In this document: positions 34,152-42,510 of the stretch, piece after piece | How positions within the stretch are numbered: position 1 is the first letter of the stretch | Layout: each line of letters starts with the position of its first letter | From: Verrucomicrobiales bacterium | GTDB lineage: Bacteria; Verrucomicrobiota; Verrucomicrobiia; Limisphaerales; CAIMTB01 | Length of the DNA stretch: 49,045 nucleotides | NCBI GenBank assembly: GCA_020845805.1 | Contig: JADLFD010000035.1 | Location: 1-49,045 of the forward strand | Direction: 5' to 3' | The notes under the pieces: model-generated | What the model was told of the DNA's origin: nothing | What the model saw: the letters and a program-made list of their open reading frames with translations, nothing else | Database searches by the model: none | Program-made: the position numbers and the translations under genes

Positions 34152-34823
34152 ATGGCGTGTTCGCTCTCGCAGCACGACGATCCGGCACGTGGAGCTGGGG
34201 GCCGGATCCCGGGGATCCGCAACCGAAACGTACGCCGACGCTTGCTCCGGGTGGTCGGTATCGGGTTCGCGTGCGCCCTGCTTTCTTCCTGCACGGGAAC
34301 CCAGCCCCCAGGTCCACTTCACTCGTCCGCAAAGCCACGTCCCACCGTGGTGCCGTCGGAACCGCGGCAGGATCCGTCCTCGGACGGATCGGATTGGGCG
34401 CGAACCGCGTTGGAGCAGGGCGCAGATCCGGAGGCGTTGGCCGCCACGTTTCGTCGAGTTCCGGGCGGAGAGTTGGAGCTGCTGGCGCGGATGCTCAACG
34501 CCGCCATGCACGAGTCTCGAGACGTGGGGGCTGCGCTTCGCGTGGCGGCGGGACTGGCGGGGCAGGCCGAGTTGGATCGCGCGGGCTGCCGGGTGGTGGG
34601 CGAGGTCGCGGGTCGCGTCTGCTGCCTGCGCGGATCGTTTGCAGCGCGCGCCTTGGATGGACTGGCGGATGCGGTTCGGGCGGGGTCGGCGCCGGTCTGT
34701 CTGGACGCGGAGACTGCCGGTCGGCTGGAGGTGATGCGGGCCTCACCCGATCGTGACCTGGCTGCCTCCGCGGGGACGCTGCTGGAGCTTTTGCTGGGGC
34801 TTCCGCACGGACCGGGGTCCTGA
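34152..34823 (+). CDS. Putative lipoprotein of unknown function
   Basis: 223 aa ORF; hydrophobic stretch ending in lipobox LSSC; 12 nt after previous gene. Confidence 0.6.
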   Translation: MACSLSQHDDPARGAGGRIPGIRNRNVRRRLLRVVGIGFACALLSSCTGTQPPGPLHSSAKPRPTVVPSEPRQDPSSDGSDWARTALEQGADPEALAATFRRVPGGELELLARMLNAAMHESRDVGAALRVAAGLAGQAELDRAGCRVVGEVAGRVCCLRGSFAARALDGLADAVRAGSAPVCLDAETAGRLEVMRASPDRDLAASAGTLLELLLGLPHGPGS

Positions 34824-34956
34824 GGAGGGGAACCGGGCTGGCTGCGCGGAAAGGTGAGCTTCTCGCGGCTCCGACTTGGTGCAGGGCGCGGGGTGGGAAG
34901 CCTCGGAGCTTTCAGGGGCCCGCGACCGGAGTGGGGAGTGGTGCGGGGGATCCCGA

Positions 34957-36237
34957 TTACACCAGGTGCTTGATCAGGACCTTGGAATTCCGTCCGCTGG
35001 CGTCGTAGCGCTCCCGTCGGGACGGGGGCAGATCTTCCGGCGAGCCCTCGACGAAGCCGGCCTTGGATTGGAAGAAGGTGAAGGCCTGGGTGGAGAGCGC
35101 GATGAGTTGGTGCACTCCCGCTTCGCGTGCCTTGTCTTCGACGAAGCCGATGAGTTTGCGGCCGAGCCCCTGGTTTTCGTGGGCGGGGCTGACGAAGAGG
35201 TAGGCGAGTTCGGCTTTGCGCTGTTCCGGGTAGAGATGGAGCGCCACGCAGGCGACCGGATTCCGGTCGATCTCGTAGAGGTAATAGTCCCCGATCTGCC
35301 GCTCGATTTCGGCGCGCGTGCGCTTCATCAGCTCGGCGCTGTTCACGCTCTTGCGTGTGAGCATGAGGATCTGGCGGATGTCTTTTTTGAGGGCGCGCCG
35401 GATCTGCTCGTATTCGTTGGCGTAGACGAGGGTGCCGATGCCTTCGTTGGAGAACACCTCGGCGAGCAGCGCGTCATCCTGGCAGCCGTTGATGATGTGG
35501 ACGCGCGGCACTCCGGCGTGGCAGGCCTGGGCGGCGAATTGGGCCTTGGGCAGGAGCTCGGGCGGAAAGTCGGCGCGCTGCCGCTGCAGCAGGAGATCGA
35601 GTTCGGAAGCCAGGATCTGGCGGATGAGTTGGCCGCCGCAGGTGAGGCCTTCGTAGCTGGTCACGTAGATGATCTTGGCGGCTTTGAGGGATTCGCCGAT
35701 GGCCACGGCGATGGCGTCCGAATTGACGCGATAGGTGCGGCCCTCACCGTCGAAACCCAGTGGCGGGATGACGGGAATGATGCCCTGGGTGAGCAGCGCC
35801 TGCAGCATCTCGTGGTCGATGCGTTCGACCTTGCCGGTGAACTGCTGGTCCACGCCGTTGAGGATGCCTTGGGGATGGCCAATGACGGCGTTGGGGGACG
35901 CGGCCCGCAGGTCATTCGTGGACAGCCCTTCGAGAATCTCGTGAGTGAGGCGGTTGGCGGCGGTGAGCGAGAGCTTGAGGGTGTTTTCGTCCGTGATGCC
36001 CACGCCGTCCAGATTGGTGGCGGTGAGGTTCGATTCCGTGGCCAGTTGCCGGATCATGGCGGCGGCGCCGTGGACGAGGAGGATGCGGATGTTCAACGAG
36101 CGCAGGACCGCCACATCCAGCAGGATGTTAGCGAAGTTCTCGTTCATCACCACGGCGGCGTCGACGCTGAGAACGAACGTGCGCTCGCGAAAGCGAGGGA
36201 TGTACCGCAGGATGCCGCGGAGGTCGGTGGGTTTCAC
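34957..36237 (-). CDS. argA: Amino-acid N-acetyltransferase (N-acetylglutamate synthase), AAK-GNAT fusion
   Basis: 426 aa; kinase-like fold (NIRILLVHGAAAMIRQLA) plus GNAT (ELAYLFVSPAHENQGLGRKLIGFVEDKAR); GTG start. Confidence 0.88.
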   Translation of the reverse strand: MKPTDLRGILRYIPRFRERTFVLSVDAAVVMNENFANILLDVAVLRSLNIRILLVHGAAAMIRQLATESNLTATNLDGVGITDENTLKLSLTAANRLTHEILEGLSTNDLRAASPNAVIGHPQGILNGVDQQFTGKVERIDHEMLQALLTQGIIPVIPPLGFDGEGRTYRVNSDAIAVAIGESLKAAKIIYVTSYEGLTCGGQLIRQILASELDLLLQRQRADFPPELLPKAQFAAQACHAGVPRVHIINGCQDDALLAEVFSNEGIGTLVYANEYEQIRRALKKDIRQILMLTRKSVNSAELMKRTRAEIERQIGDYYLYEIDRNPVACVALHLYPEQRKAELAYLFVSPAHENQGLGRKLIGFVEDKAREAGVHQLIALSTQAFTFFQSKAGFVEGSPEDLPPSRRERYDASGRNSKVLIKHLV

Positions 36238-36409
36238 TTCGTAGTGGTCATGGGCCGCGCCAGGGGCAGCGGACGGGCGATTTAGTGAGGGCAGCGGGAC
36301 TCCGTGGCAACGGAAAAGCGCGGCGGAGGGCCGGGTGTGGGCGTGGCGATTCCGCGATCATTCGGGAAAAGCCCTTGAATGGGGAGGGGCGGCGTCGCTA
36401 TGCAACCAC

Positions 36410-37033
36410 ATGCCTCTGCTGCTGGCGAAGGGCGGATGGGTTTTCTGGCTGATCCTGGTGACGGGCGCGATCGCGGTCGCGGTCTTCATCGAGCGTCTGC
36501 TTCATTATCACCGCGCCCAGATCAATTCCGTCGAGTTCCTGAACGGCGTGAAGAACGTGTTGAAACGCGCGAACATCGTCGAGGCGGTGTCCATTTGCGA
36601 CGCCACGCCCGGGCCGGTGGCGCGCATGGTGAAAGTGGCCATTCTGAATCGCGACCGCGGCCGGGAAGGCATGCGCGAGGCGCTGGAGGAGGCGGGGTTG
36701 GTGGAGGTGCCGCGACTGGAGGAAAAGCTGGGGGTGCTGGCCACGGTGGCGCAGATCGCGCCGCTCATGGGGTTGTTCGGCGCGGTGATCGGCTTCATGC
36801 GCGTCTTCTGGCGGGTGCAGGTCACCGGGTTGCCGCTGCAGCCGCCGGAGTTTGCCGCCGGCATGTGGCAGGGCCTGATCTGCCTGGGCGCGGGAATCGC
36901 GGTGGCGGTGCCCGCCTATGTGGCGCACAACTTTCTCGTCTCGAGGTTGAACGATGTGCTGCTCGAAATGGAGACTTCCTCGACGGAGATCATTCATCTG
37001 CTGAGCGGACGCGCCGAGAGCACTTCGTCATGA
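36410..37033 (+). CDS. MotA/TolQ/ExbB proton channel family protein
   Basis: MPLLLAKGGWVFWLILVTGAIAVAVFIERLLHYHRAQ, IAPLMGLFGAVIGFMRVF, ICLGAGIAVAVPAYVAHNF. Confidence 0.88.
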   Translation: MPLLLAKGGWVFWLILVTGAIAVAVFIERLLHYHRAQINSVEFLNGVKNVLKRANIVEAVSICDATPGPVARMVKVAILNRDRGREGMREALEEAGLVEVPRLEEKLGVLATVAQIAPLMGLFGAVIGFMRVFWRVQVTGLPLQPPEFAAGMWQGLICLGAGIAVAVPAYVAHNFLVSRLNDVLLEMETSSTEIIHLLSGRAESTSS

Positions 37034-37461
37034 GACTGACGCGCTCCATCAAGATGCTGCGCGGTCCGATCGACGCCTCGGCGCTGGCGGGGACCTTGTT
37101 TCTGCTGTGGACCGCAACCTTGATGCATTCCTCGTTGGTGCTGCCTCCGGGGCTGCGTCTGCAACTGCCGGAGGCCAAGGGCCTGTGGGGCGAGGTGATC
37201 CCTGAGATGTCCCTCGCGGTCGATGCGCGTCACCGCATCCTGTTCGAGCACCAGTTGGTGGCGGAGACCAATCTGGCGCCCCTGCTGCGGGCTCGCGCGC
37301 GCCAGTACGGCACCAACGCCAGTCTCCTGTTGATGGCGGATCGCGGGGTGACCACGGAGGTATTGCTCAGGCTGGGCAATCTCGCTCGGGAAGCAGGGGT
37401 CGCCGAGGTGGTGATCGCCTCCAGTCCGACCTTGGCGACCGAGGTGGGGGAGGGGCCGTGA
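37030..37461 (+). CDS. ExbD/TolR-like biopolymer transport protein
   Basis: MRLTRSIKMLRGPIDASALAGTLFLLWTATLMHSSLVLPPGLRLQLPEA; ATGA overlap with exbB-like gene. Confidence 0.82.
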   Translation: MRLTRSIKMLRGPIDASALAGTLFLLWTATLMHSSLVLPPGLRLQLPEAKGLWGEVIPEMSLAVDARHRILFEHQLVAETNLAPLLRARARQYGTNASLLLMADRGVTTEVLLRLGNLAREAGVAEVVIASSPTLATEVGEGP

Positions 37462-38255
37462 GTGTGGTGACGACGGCACGCCGTGACTGGTGGCGTTGGT
37501 TTCGTCAGCCTTGGGTCGTGCTGGCGGCCGGGGTCCTGGTGATGGAGTTCGTGGTGCTGTGGGCGGTGTCGGCCAAAGGCCATTGGGGCACGGGAAAATC
37601 CCCGCGTGCGCGGCATTCCCTGGCGCCGCTGGCGGACGTGGACACCAGGTTGAGCCAGTGGCTCTGGGTGATGCATCCCGGGATCATGCTCGCACCGACC
37701 ACCAAGGATTTCTCCGGGGCGGCATGGATGGTCCGCAAAGGCGTGGAGGTGGAGTTCGAAAGCCTGAAGCCCACCGTGCAACCCCTCCCTTACGAACCGC
37801 TGCCGCGAGTGGTGACTGAGGTTGGGCTGGGATTGCGCAGCGGACGATCCCACGACTGGCAGTGGGAGCTGCCGACGGTGCCGCTGACATTTCCCGCGGT
37901 GTCCGCACTTCCGTTTCCCGCCACCACCTCCGCGCGGTTGGAGCAAGGTGGGTCGAGCCTCGTCCTACGGTTGGCAGACGAATTGCCGCTGGCCCCGGCG
38001 GGAACCGCGCCGGAACGATTGGTATTGCGCCTGACCGTCGACCGCCAAGGGGCGGTGGCCGCGCCACCTTTGGTCTGGGAGAGCAGCGGCGATGCGGCAT
38101 TGGACGCGGCCCTGGTGTCTCGCGCGTTGCGCTGGACGTTTGAAGTCCCCGCCGATCGCCAGGCACCGGGCGGGGATTTCTCGGTGCTCGTCCGGGTGGA
38201 TTGGGGAATTCAGACTGTAGCGGCGCCGACCCCTACGCCCGGCGTAACCCCATGA
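37458..38255 (+). CDS. TonB-like protein (N-terminal TM, TonB C-terminal-like domain)
   Basis: One TM helix near N terminus; C-term RLTVDRQGAVAAPPLVWESSGDAALDAALVSRALRWTFEVP; GTG start overlapping previous stop (GTGA). Confidence 0.65.
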   Translation: MSVVTTARRDWWRWFRQPWVVLAAGVLVMEFVVLWAVSAKGHWGTGKSPRARHSLAPLADVDTRLSQWLWVMHPGIMLAPTTKDFSGAAWMVRKGVEVEFESLKPTVQPLPYEPLPRVVTEVGLGLRSGRSHDWQWELPTVPLTFPAVSALPFPATTSARLEQGGSSLVLRLADELPLAPAGTAPERLVLRLTVDRQGAVAAPPLVWESSGDAALDAALVSRALRWTFEVPADRQAPGGDFSVLVRVDWGIQTVAAPTPTPGVTP

Positions 38256-38482
38256 GACCGGACTTCGTGCTCTTCGCCGTGATGGCCTGCCCGCTGGTGG
38301 GGTTGGTGGCGCTGTGGCTGCTGAACGCCATGCGTCGCCGGCGATTCCTTGCCGGCCCGGCTGAGGATCGCGTGTTCCGATGCTCGCGCTGTGCGTGCGT
38401 TTACACCGACGACCCGGACGTGGATCTCTCTCGTTGCCCCCAGTGCGGGCTGATGAACGAGAGTTTCGATTTCCGCGCGTAA
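38252..38482 (+). CDS. Small membrane protein with zinc-ribbon motif
   Basis: MRPDFVLFAVMACPLVGLVALWLL TM, then FRCSRCACVYTDDPDVDLSRCPQCG; ATGA overlap with previous gene. Confidence 0.65.
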   Translation: MRPDFVLFAVMACPLVGLVALWLLNAMRRRRFLAGPAEDRVFRCSRCACVYTDDPDVDLSRCPQCGLMNESFDFRA

Positions 38483-38483
38483 G

Positions 38484-38499
38484 CCGGCCTGCGGGCCGG
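38484..38499. terminator. Short GC hairpin between convergent genes
   Basis: CCGGCC-TGCG-GGCCGG; no U-tract. Confidence 0.3.
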
Positions 38500-38514
38500 A
38501 ACTGGGCCGGGCCG

Positions 38515-39804
38515 CTACGCGGTGTGACGCAGGACGGCGACGAAGGCGCCATCCACCCCATCCGGCACCGGCGCCAGTTGCCGTGATTGCTCCAGTCGGA
38601 AGGCAGGTTGCGCAGCGAGGAAGGCGTCGACCATGCCCTGGTTTTCCTCCGGTTCGATGCTGCAGGTGCTGTAGACGAGACGTCCGCCGGGACGCAGACG
38701 TTTGGCCGCCGTTTCCAGCAACCGCTTTTGGAGGGCGCAGCAGCGTTCGAGGTCCGGGGGGCCGAGTCGCCAGCGCGCGTCGAGGCGCCGGCGCAGCACG
38801 CCAGAGTTGGAGCACGGGGCATCCACGAGCACGGCATCAAAGGGGCCGGCCGCTTCGCGATCGTCGGGAACCGTCACTTCCACGTCTGCGCCGAGGCGTT
38901 CACAATTCTGTTTGAGACGTTCGCGCCGGGTGGGGTCCGGGTCGCAGGCGACCACCGTGCCGTCGTTGTCGAGGAGTTGGGCGATGTAGGTGGTCTTGCC
39001 GCCCGGAGCAGCGCAGAGATCCAGGATGCGCTCCCCGGCCTTGGGCTCCAGCAAGCGGACGGAGGCGAGGGTGCTGGGGTCCTGGATGTAGTACCATCCC
39101 GAGTTGAAGCTCGGAAGCCGTTCGAGGGGAGGGTGGCGTTTGAGTTGGAAGACCAGGTGGGAACCGGTCCAGTCCCAGGTTTTGAAGTCGTAGTCGACCC
39201 CCTCGGTGCGCCAGGACTCGATGACCTTGGCGGCATCGGACTTCAGGGTGTTGATGCGCGCGAACGCGACGGCGGGGGTATTATTCCAGGCGAGCAGGGA
39301 TTGGACATCCGCGGCGGGCATGCGCTTCTGCCAGCGATCGACGAGCCAGCGGGGATGCGACCAGCCGAGGGCGGGATCCTCGGTCTTCAAGCGTGCCAAG
39401 GTGGCGCGCGTCTCGGCATCGGCGCGGGTGTAGTTCCGCAGCATCGCGTTGATGAACCCGGCGTATCCGTCGAAGCCGAGGCTGCGGGCGCAGGCCACCG
39501 TCTCGTTGACTGCGGCGTGATCTGGGATCCGGTCCAGCCAGAAGAGTTGGTAGAGCCCGAGGCGAAGGAAGACGCGCGCCTGGGGCGCGGGAAGCCGGTC
39601 GAAAGACTTCGCGTCGATCATCCAATCGAGCGTGGCCCGCCAGCGTACGGCACCAAAACAAAGCTCCTGAACCAAGGCTCGATCATCCTGTCGCAACCGT
39701 GTTTCCGCGAGCTCGCGGGTGAGTATGTCTTCCACGAACCCTCGCCCCTCGTTGTGGGCGAGGAGGATCCGTACGGCATTTTCTCTTGGTTTTTGCCAGA
39801 CCAC
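38515..39804 (-). CDS. rsmB: 16S rRNA (cytosine-C5)-methyltransferase, RsmB/NOL1 family
   Basis: NusB-like N domain; ILDLCAAPGGKTTYIAQLL, VLVDAPCSNSGVLRRRLDARW, LVYSTCSIEPEEN; start GTG 39804 or TTG 39843. Confidence 0.92.
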   Translation of the reverse strand: MVWQKPRENAVRILLAHNEGRGFVEDILTRELAETRLRQDDRALVQELCFGAVRWRATLDWMIDAKSFDRLPAPQARVFLRLGLYQLFWLDRIPDHAAVNETVACARSLGFDGYAGFINAMLRNYTRADAETRATLARLKTEDPALGWSHPRWLVDRWQKRMPAADVQSLLAWNNTPAVAFARINTLKSDAAKVIESWRTEGVDYDFKTWDWTGSHLVFQLKRHPPLERLPSFNSGWYYIQDPSTLASVRLLEPKAGERILDLCAAPGGKTTYIAQLLDNDGTVVACDPDPTRRERLKQNCERLGADVEVTVPDDREAAGPFDAVLVDAPCSNSGVLRRRLDARWRLGPPDLERCCALQKRLLETAAKRLRPGGRLVYSTCSIEPEENQGMVDAFLAAQPAFRLEQSRQLAPVPDGVDGAFVAVLRHTA

Positions 39805-39845
39805 GCCGGATGTTTGCGGATCCGTCGGCGGCGGGCCAGACAAGT

Positions 39846-41747
39846 ATGAAGGACGAACTCGATAGACTGGTAGCGATCGGCAAACTGGAGCGGCGTCATG
39901 TCGAGCCGCTGTCGGCCTTGCATGGTGCCGGGTATTGCCTGCATCGCGCCTGGGGCTGCGGCAAGGTCACGGGCCTGGATCCCGTGCTGGGCCGGCTCAC
40001 CATTGATTTTGCCGGGAAACCCGGGCACGGCATGGATTTGGCTTTCGCGGCCGAGTCGCTCAAGCCCGTTCCACCCGCACACATCCTGGTGCGCAAGCTG
40101 ACCGAGTTGCCGGCGCTCCGGCAACTGGCCGTGACTCAACCCACCGAATTGTTGCGCATTGCGCTCGCCAGCTTCGGCGGACGCGCCACGCAGGATCAGG
40201 TGCAGAACGTGTTGGTTCCCGACGTCATCAAAGCCGACTGGAAGAAATGGTGGGAGGGGACGAAGCGCGCGTTGCGCAAGGACGGGCATTTCCAAATTCC
40301 CGCCAAGAAGACGGATCCCATACTGCTGCTCGAACAGGCCGTGGGTGCGCGGGAGCGATTGGTCTCGGACGTGCACCTTGCCAAGGGGCTGAAGGCGCGG
40401 CTGCTGACCGTGCTGGAGTTGATGAAGAGTCTGGAGGACGTGGGCGACAAGCCGACGGTGGGCGACGAGGTCATCCATTTGTTGAATCCCGAGATCCAGA
40501 GCCACATGAAGACCATGCCCGGCCTCGCGATCGAGGCGGTGCTGGTGCGCGACGATCTGCGGCAGGCGACGGGGGCGGCGGCGGTGGCGGGCGAACTGTC
40601 CACGGCGGATGTTTGGGCCGGCAACCCCACGGTGTTGGCGGTGCTGGCGGAAGCTTCGGTCGGCAAGCACTCGCGCGTGCTGGATTCGTTCCGTTCGGCG
40701 CATCCGGAGACCTGGGCGGAATCCATCCTGGGGATGATGAACGACGCCACGGCCAAAGTGGCGGGCGAGATGGCGGACCTGCTGCTGCGTGGCAATCAGG
40801 GTCAGGCCCTCAAGGAGAAGATCGTGCGTCTGGTGAGCCAGCACGCCGCCACCAGCGAGCTGTTGCTCTGGCTGGCTCGGGCACGCTCCGACGTCTTCGC
40901 GGACGTTCTCGGGCCTGAGGTCTTCCGCGCCATGCTGACGGCCATCGAGCGGGATCAGTTCCTGGAGAAGAAATCCAACAAGCTGCGCGACTACGTCCTG
41001 GACGACCAGGGATTGATCGTCGAGTTGATCGAGTCGGCTGACATCGATCTGATCAAGGATCTGACGCGCGCGCTCCAGTTGTCGCCGAGCTTCGACGACA
41101 TGGACAAGCGCTCGTTGCTGGCGCGCATCGTGAAGGCGTTTCCCTCCGTGCAATCGCTGATCTCGGCGGAGCACGTGAAGCAGGACATCACGCTCCTGGT
41201 GACCTGGGAGAGCCTCGAACGTCGCAAGAACGAGTATCACGAGCTGGTCAACAAGACGATTCCGGCCAACGCCAAGGACATTGCCCTCGCGCGCAGTTAC
41301 GGCGACCTGCGCGAGAATCACGAATACAAGGCGGCCAAGGAGCAGCAGAAGGTGCTGATGCGCCGCAAGGGCGAGCTGGAGCGCGATCTCGGTCGCGCGC
41401 GAGGTACCGACTTCTCCAATCCCCGCGTGGATGTGGTGAGCCCGGGCACGGTGGTTACCGTGGCGGAAGCCGGTTCGGCGCACCACGAAGCGTTCGTGAT
41501 CATGGGGGCTTGGGATTTCGATCTCGAGAAGGGGGTCATTAGTTACCTCAGCCCGATCGCGCAGAGCCTGCTGAACAAGGCGGTTGGTGATGAAGTGGAG
41601 TTCGACTTCGAAGGATCGCGGAAGCGGTACCGGGTGGTGTCCATCGCCCCGGCGCCGGCTCCCAAGCCTGTGGTAGGGGAATCCTCCGAGCCCGACGCCC
41701 CGGCGGCGGGTGAGTCGGGATCGGGCGTCACGCCGACCGCGGGATGA
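39846..41747 (+). CDS. Long GreA/GreB-type transcript cleavage factor with ~450 aa N-terminal extension
   Basis: 633 aa; C-terminal GreA features ARSYGDLRENHEYKAAKEQQKVLMRRKGELERDL and GVISYLSPIAQSLLNKAVGDEVEF. Confidence 0.85.
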   Translation: MKDELDRLVAIGKLERRHVEPLSALHGAGYCLHRAWGCGKVTGLDPVLGRLTIDFAGKPGHGMDLAFAAESLKPVPPAHILVRKLTELPALRQLAVTQPTELLRIALASFGGRATQDQVQNVLVPDVIKADWKKWWEGTKRALRKDGHFQIPAKKTDPILLLEQAVGARERLVSDVHLAKGLKARLLTVLELMKSLEDVGDKPTVGDEVIHLLNPEIQSHMKTMPGLAIEAVLVRDDLRQATGAAAVAGELSTADVWAGNPTVLAVLAEASVGKHSRVLDSFRSAHPETWAESILGMMNDATAKVAGEMADLLLRGNQGQALKEKIVRLVSQHAATSELLLWLARARSDVFADVLGPEVFRAMLTAIERDQFLEKKSNKLRDYVLDDQGLIVELIESADIDLIKDLTRALQLSPSFDDMDKRSLLARIVKAFPSVQSLISAEHVKQDITLLVTWESLERRKNEYHELVNKTIPANAKDIALARSYGDLRENHEYKAAKEQQKVLMRRKGELERDLGRARGTDFSNPRVDVVSPGTVVTVAEAGSAHHEAFVIMGAWDFDLEKGVISYLSPIAQSLLNKAVGDEVEFDFEGSRKRYRVVSIAPAPAPKPVVGESSEPDAPAAGESGSGVTPTAG

Positions 41748-42415
41748 GTGGTTCAGGTCCGTGGACAGAGGGTGGCGTCGAGGGGTTGCTGCTACGTCAG
41801 TTGCGTTGGCGGTACGCGGTGAAGTCATTTGATCCCGCGCGTCCCATTCCGGCGGCGACTTGGGAGGCCCTGGAGGAGGCGCTGGTCCTGACGCCTTCCT
41901 CGTTCGGGTTGCAGCCGTGGCGGTTCCTCGTGCTGACCGATCCTGCGCTACGCCGGCAACTGGTCCCCCACTCCTGGGGGCAGAGTCAGGTGGTGGACTG
42001 TTCCCATTACGTGGTGTGCTGTCTGCGCCGCGGGTTGGGGCTAGGCGACATCGAGCGTTACCTCCAACGGATTTCCGAAGTGCGCGGCGGTGAGGTGGCA
42101 CGGTTGGCCGGCCTGCGTTCGCTGCTGGTCAAGACGCTGGTGGACGGGCCGCTTCAGAGCTCGATTGACGAATGGGCTGCCCGGCAGGTGTACATCGCCC
42201 TGGGTAACTTCATGACCGCGGCCGCGGTGGCAGGGGTGGATACCTGCCCGATGGAGGGAATCGAACCGGCTCGGTACGACGAAATCCTGGGGCTGACCGC
42301 GACCGGATACGCCACCGTGGTCTGTTGCGCGGCCGGGTATCGATCCGCCTCCGACAAGTATGCGAGCCTGCCAAAGGTCCGTTACCCGCGTTCTGAAGTG
42401 ATCGAGCGTCGGTGA
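41744..42415 (+). CDS. Nitroreductase family NAD(P)H-dependent oxidoreductase
   Basis: RYAVKSFDPARPIPAATWEALEEALVLTPSSFGLQPWRFLVLTD; ATGA overlap with GreA-like gene. Confidence 0.87.
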   Translation: MSGSGPWTEGGVEGLLLRQLRWRYAVKSFDPARPIPAATWEALEEALVLTPSSFGLQPWRFLVLTDPALRRQLVPHSWGQSQVVDCSHYVVCCLRRGLGLGDIERYLQRISEVRGGEVARLAGLRSLLVKTLVDGPLQSSIDEWAARQVYIALGNFMTAAAVAGVDTCPMEGIEPARYDEILGLTATGYATVVCCAAGYRSASDKYASLPKVRYPRSEVIERR

Positions 42416-42462
42416 GGTCCGGGCTCCCTCGTGCCGGGCGAAGGATTGATGTCTGGAGCACT

Positions 42463-42478
42463 TGCTTCGGGGGAAGCA
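42463..42478. terminator. Hairpin between convergent nitroreductase and DUF1343 genes
   Basis: TGCTTC-GGGG-GAAGCA; no U-tract. Confidence 0.25.
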
Positions 42479-42510
42479 GCGATGCCCGGGGTCCTGGCGA
42501 CGAGGGGCCT

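Noticed and set aside
39618-42101. 827-aa minus-strand ORF opposite the long greA
   Set aside because: Antisense shadow; the plus strand has real Gre and nitroreductase homology
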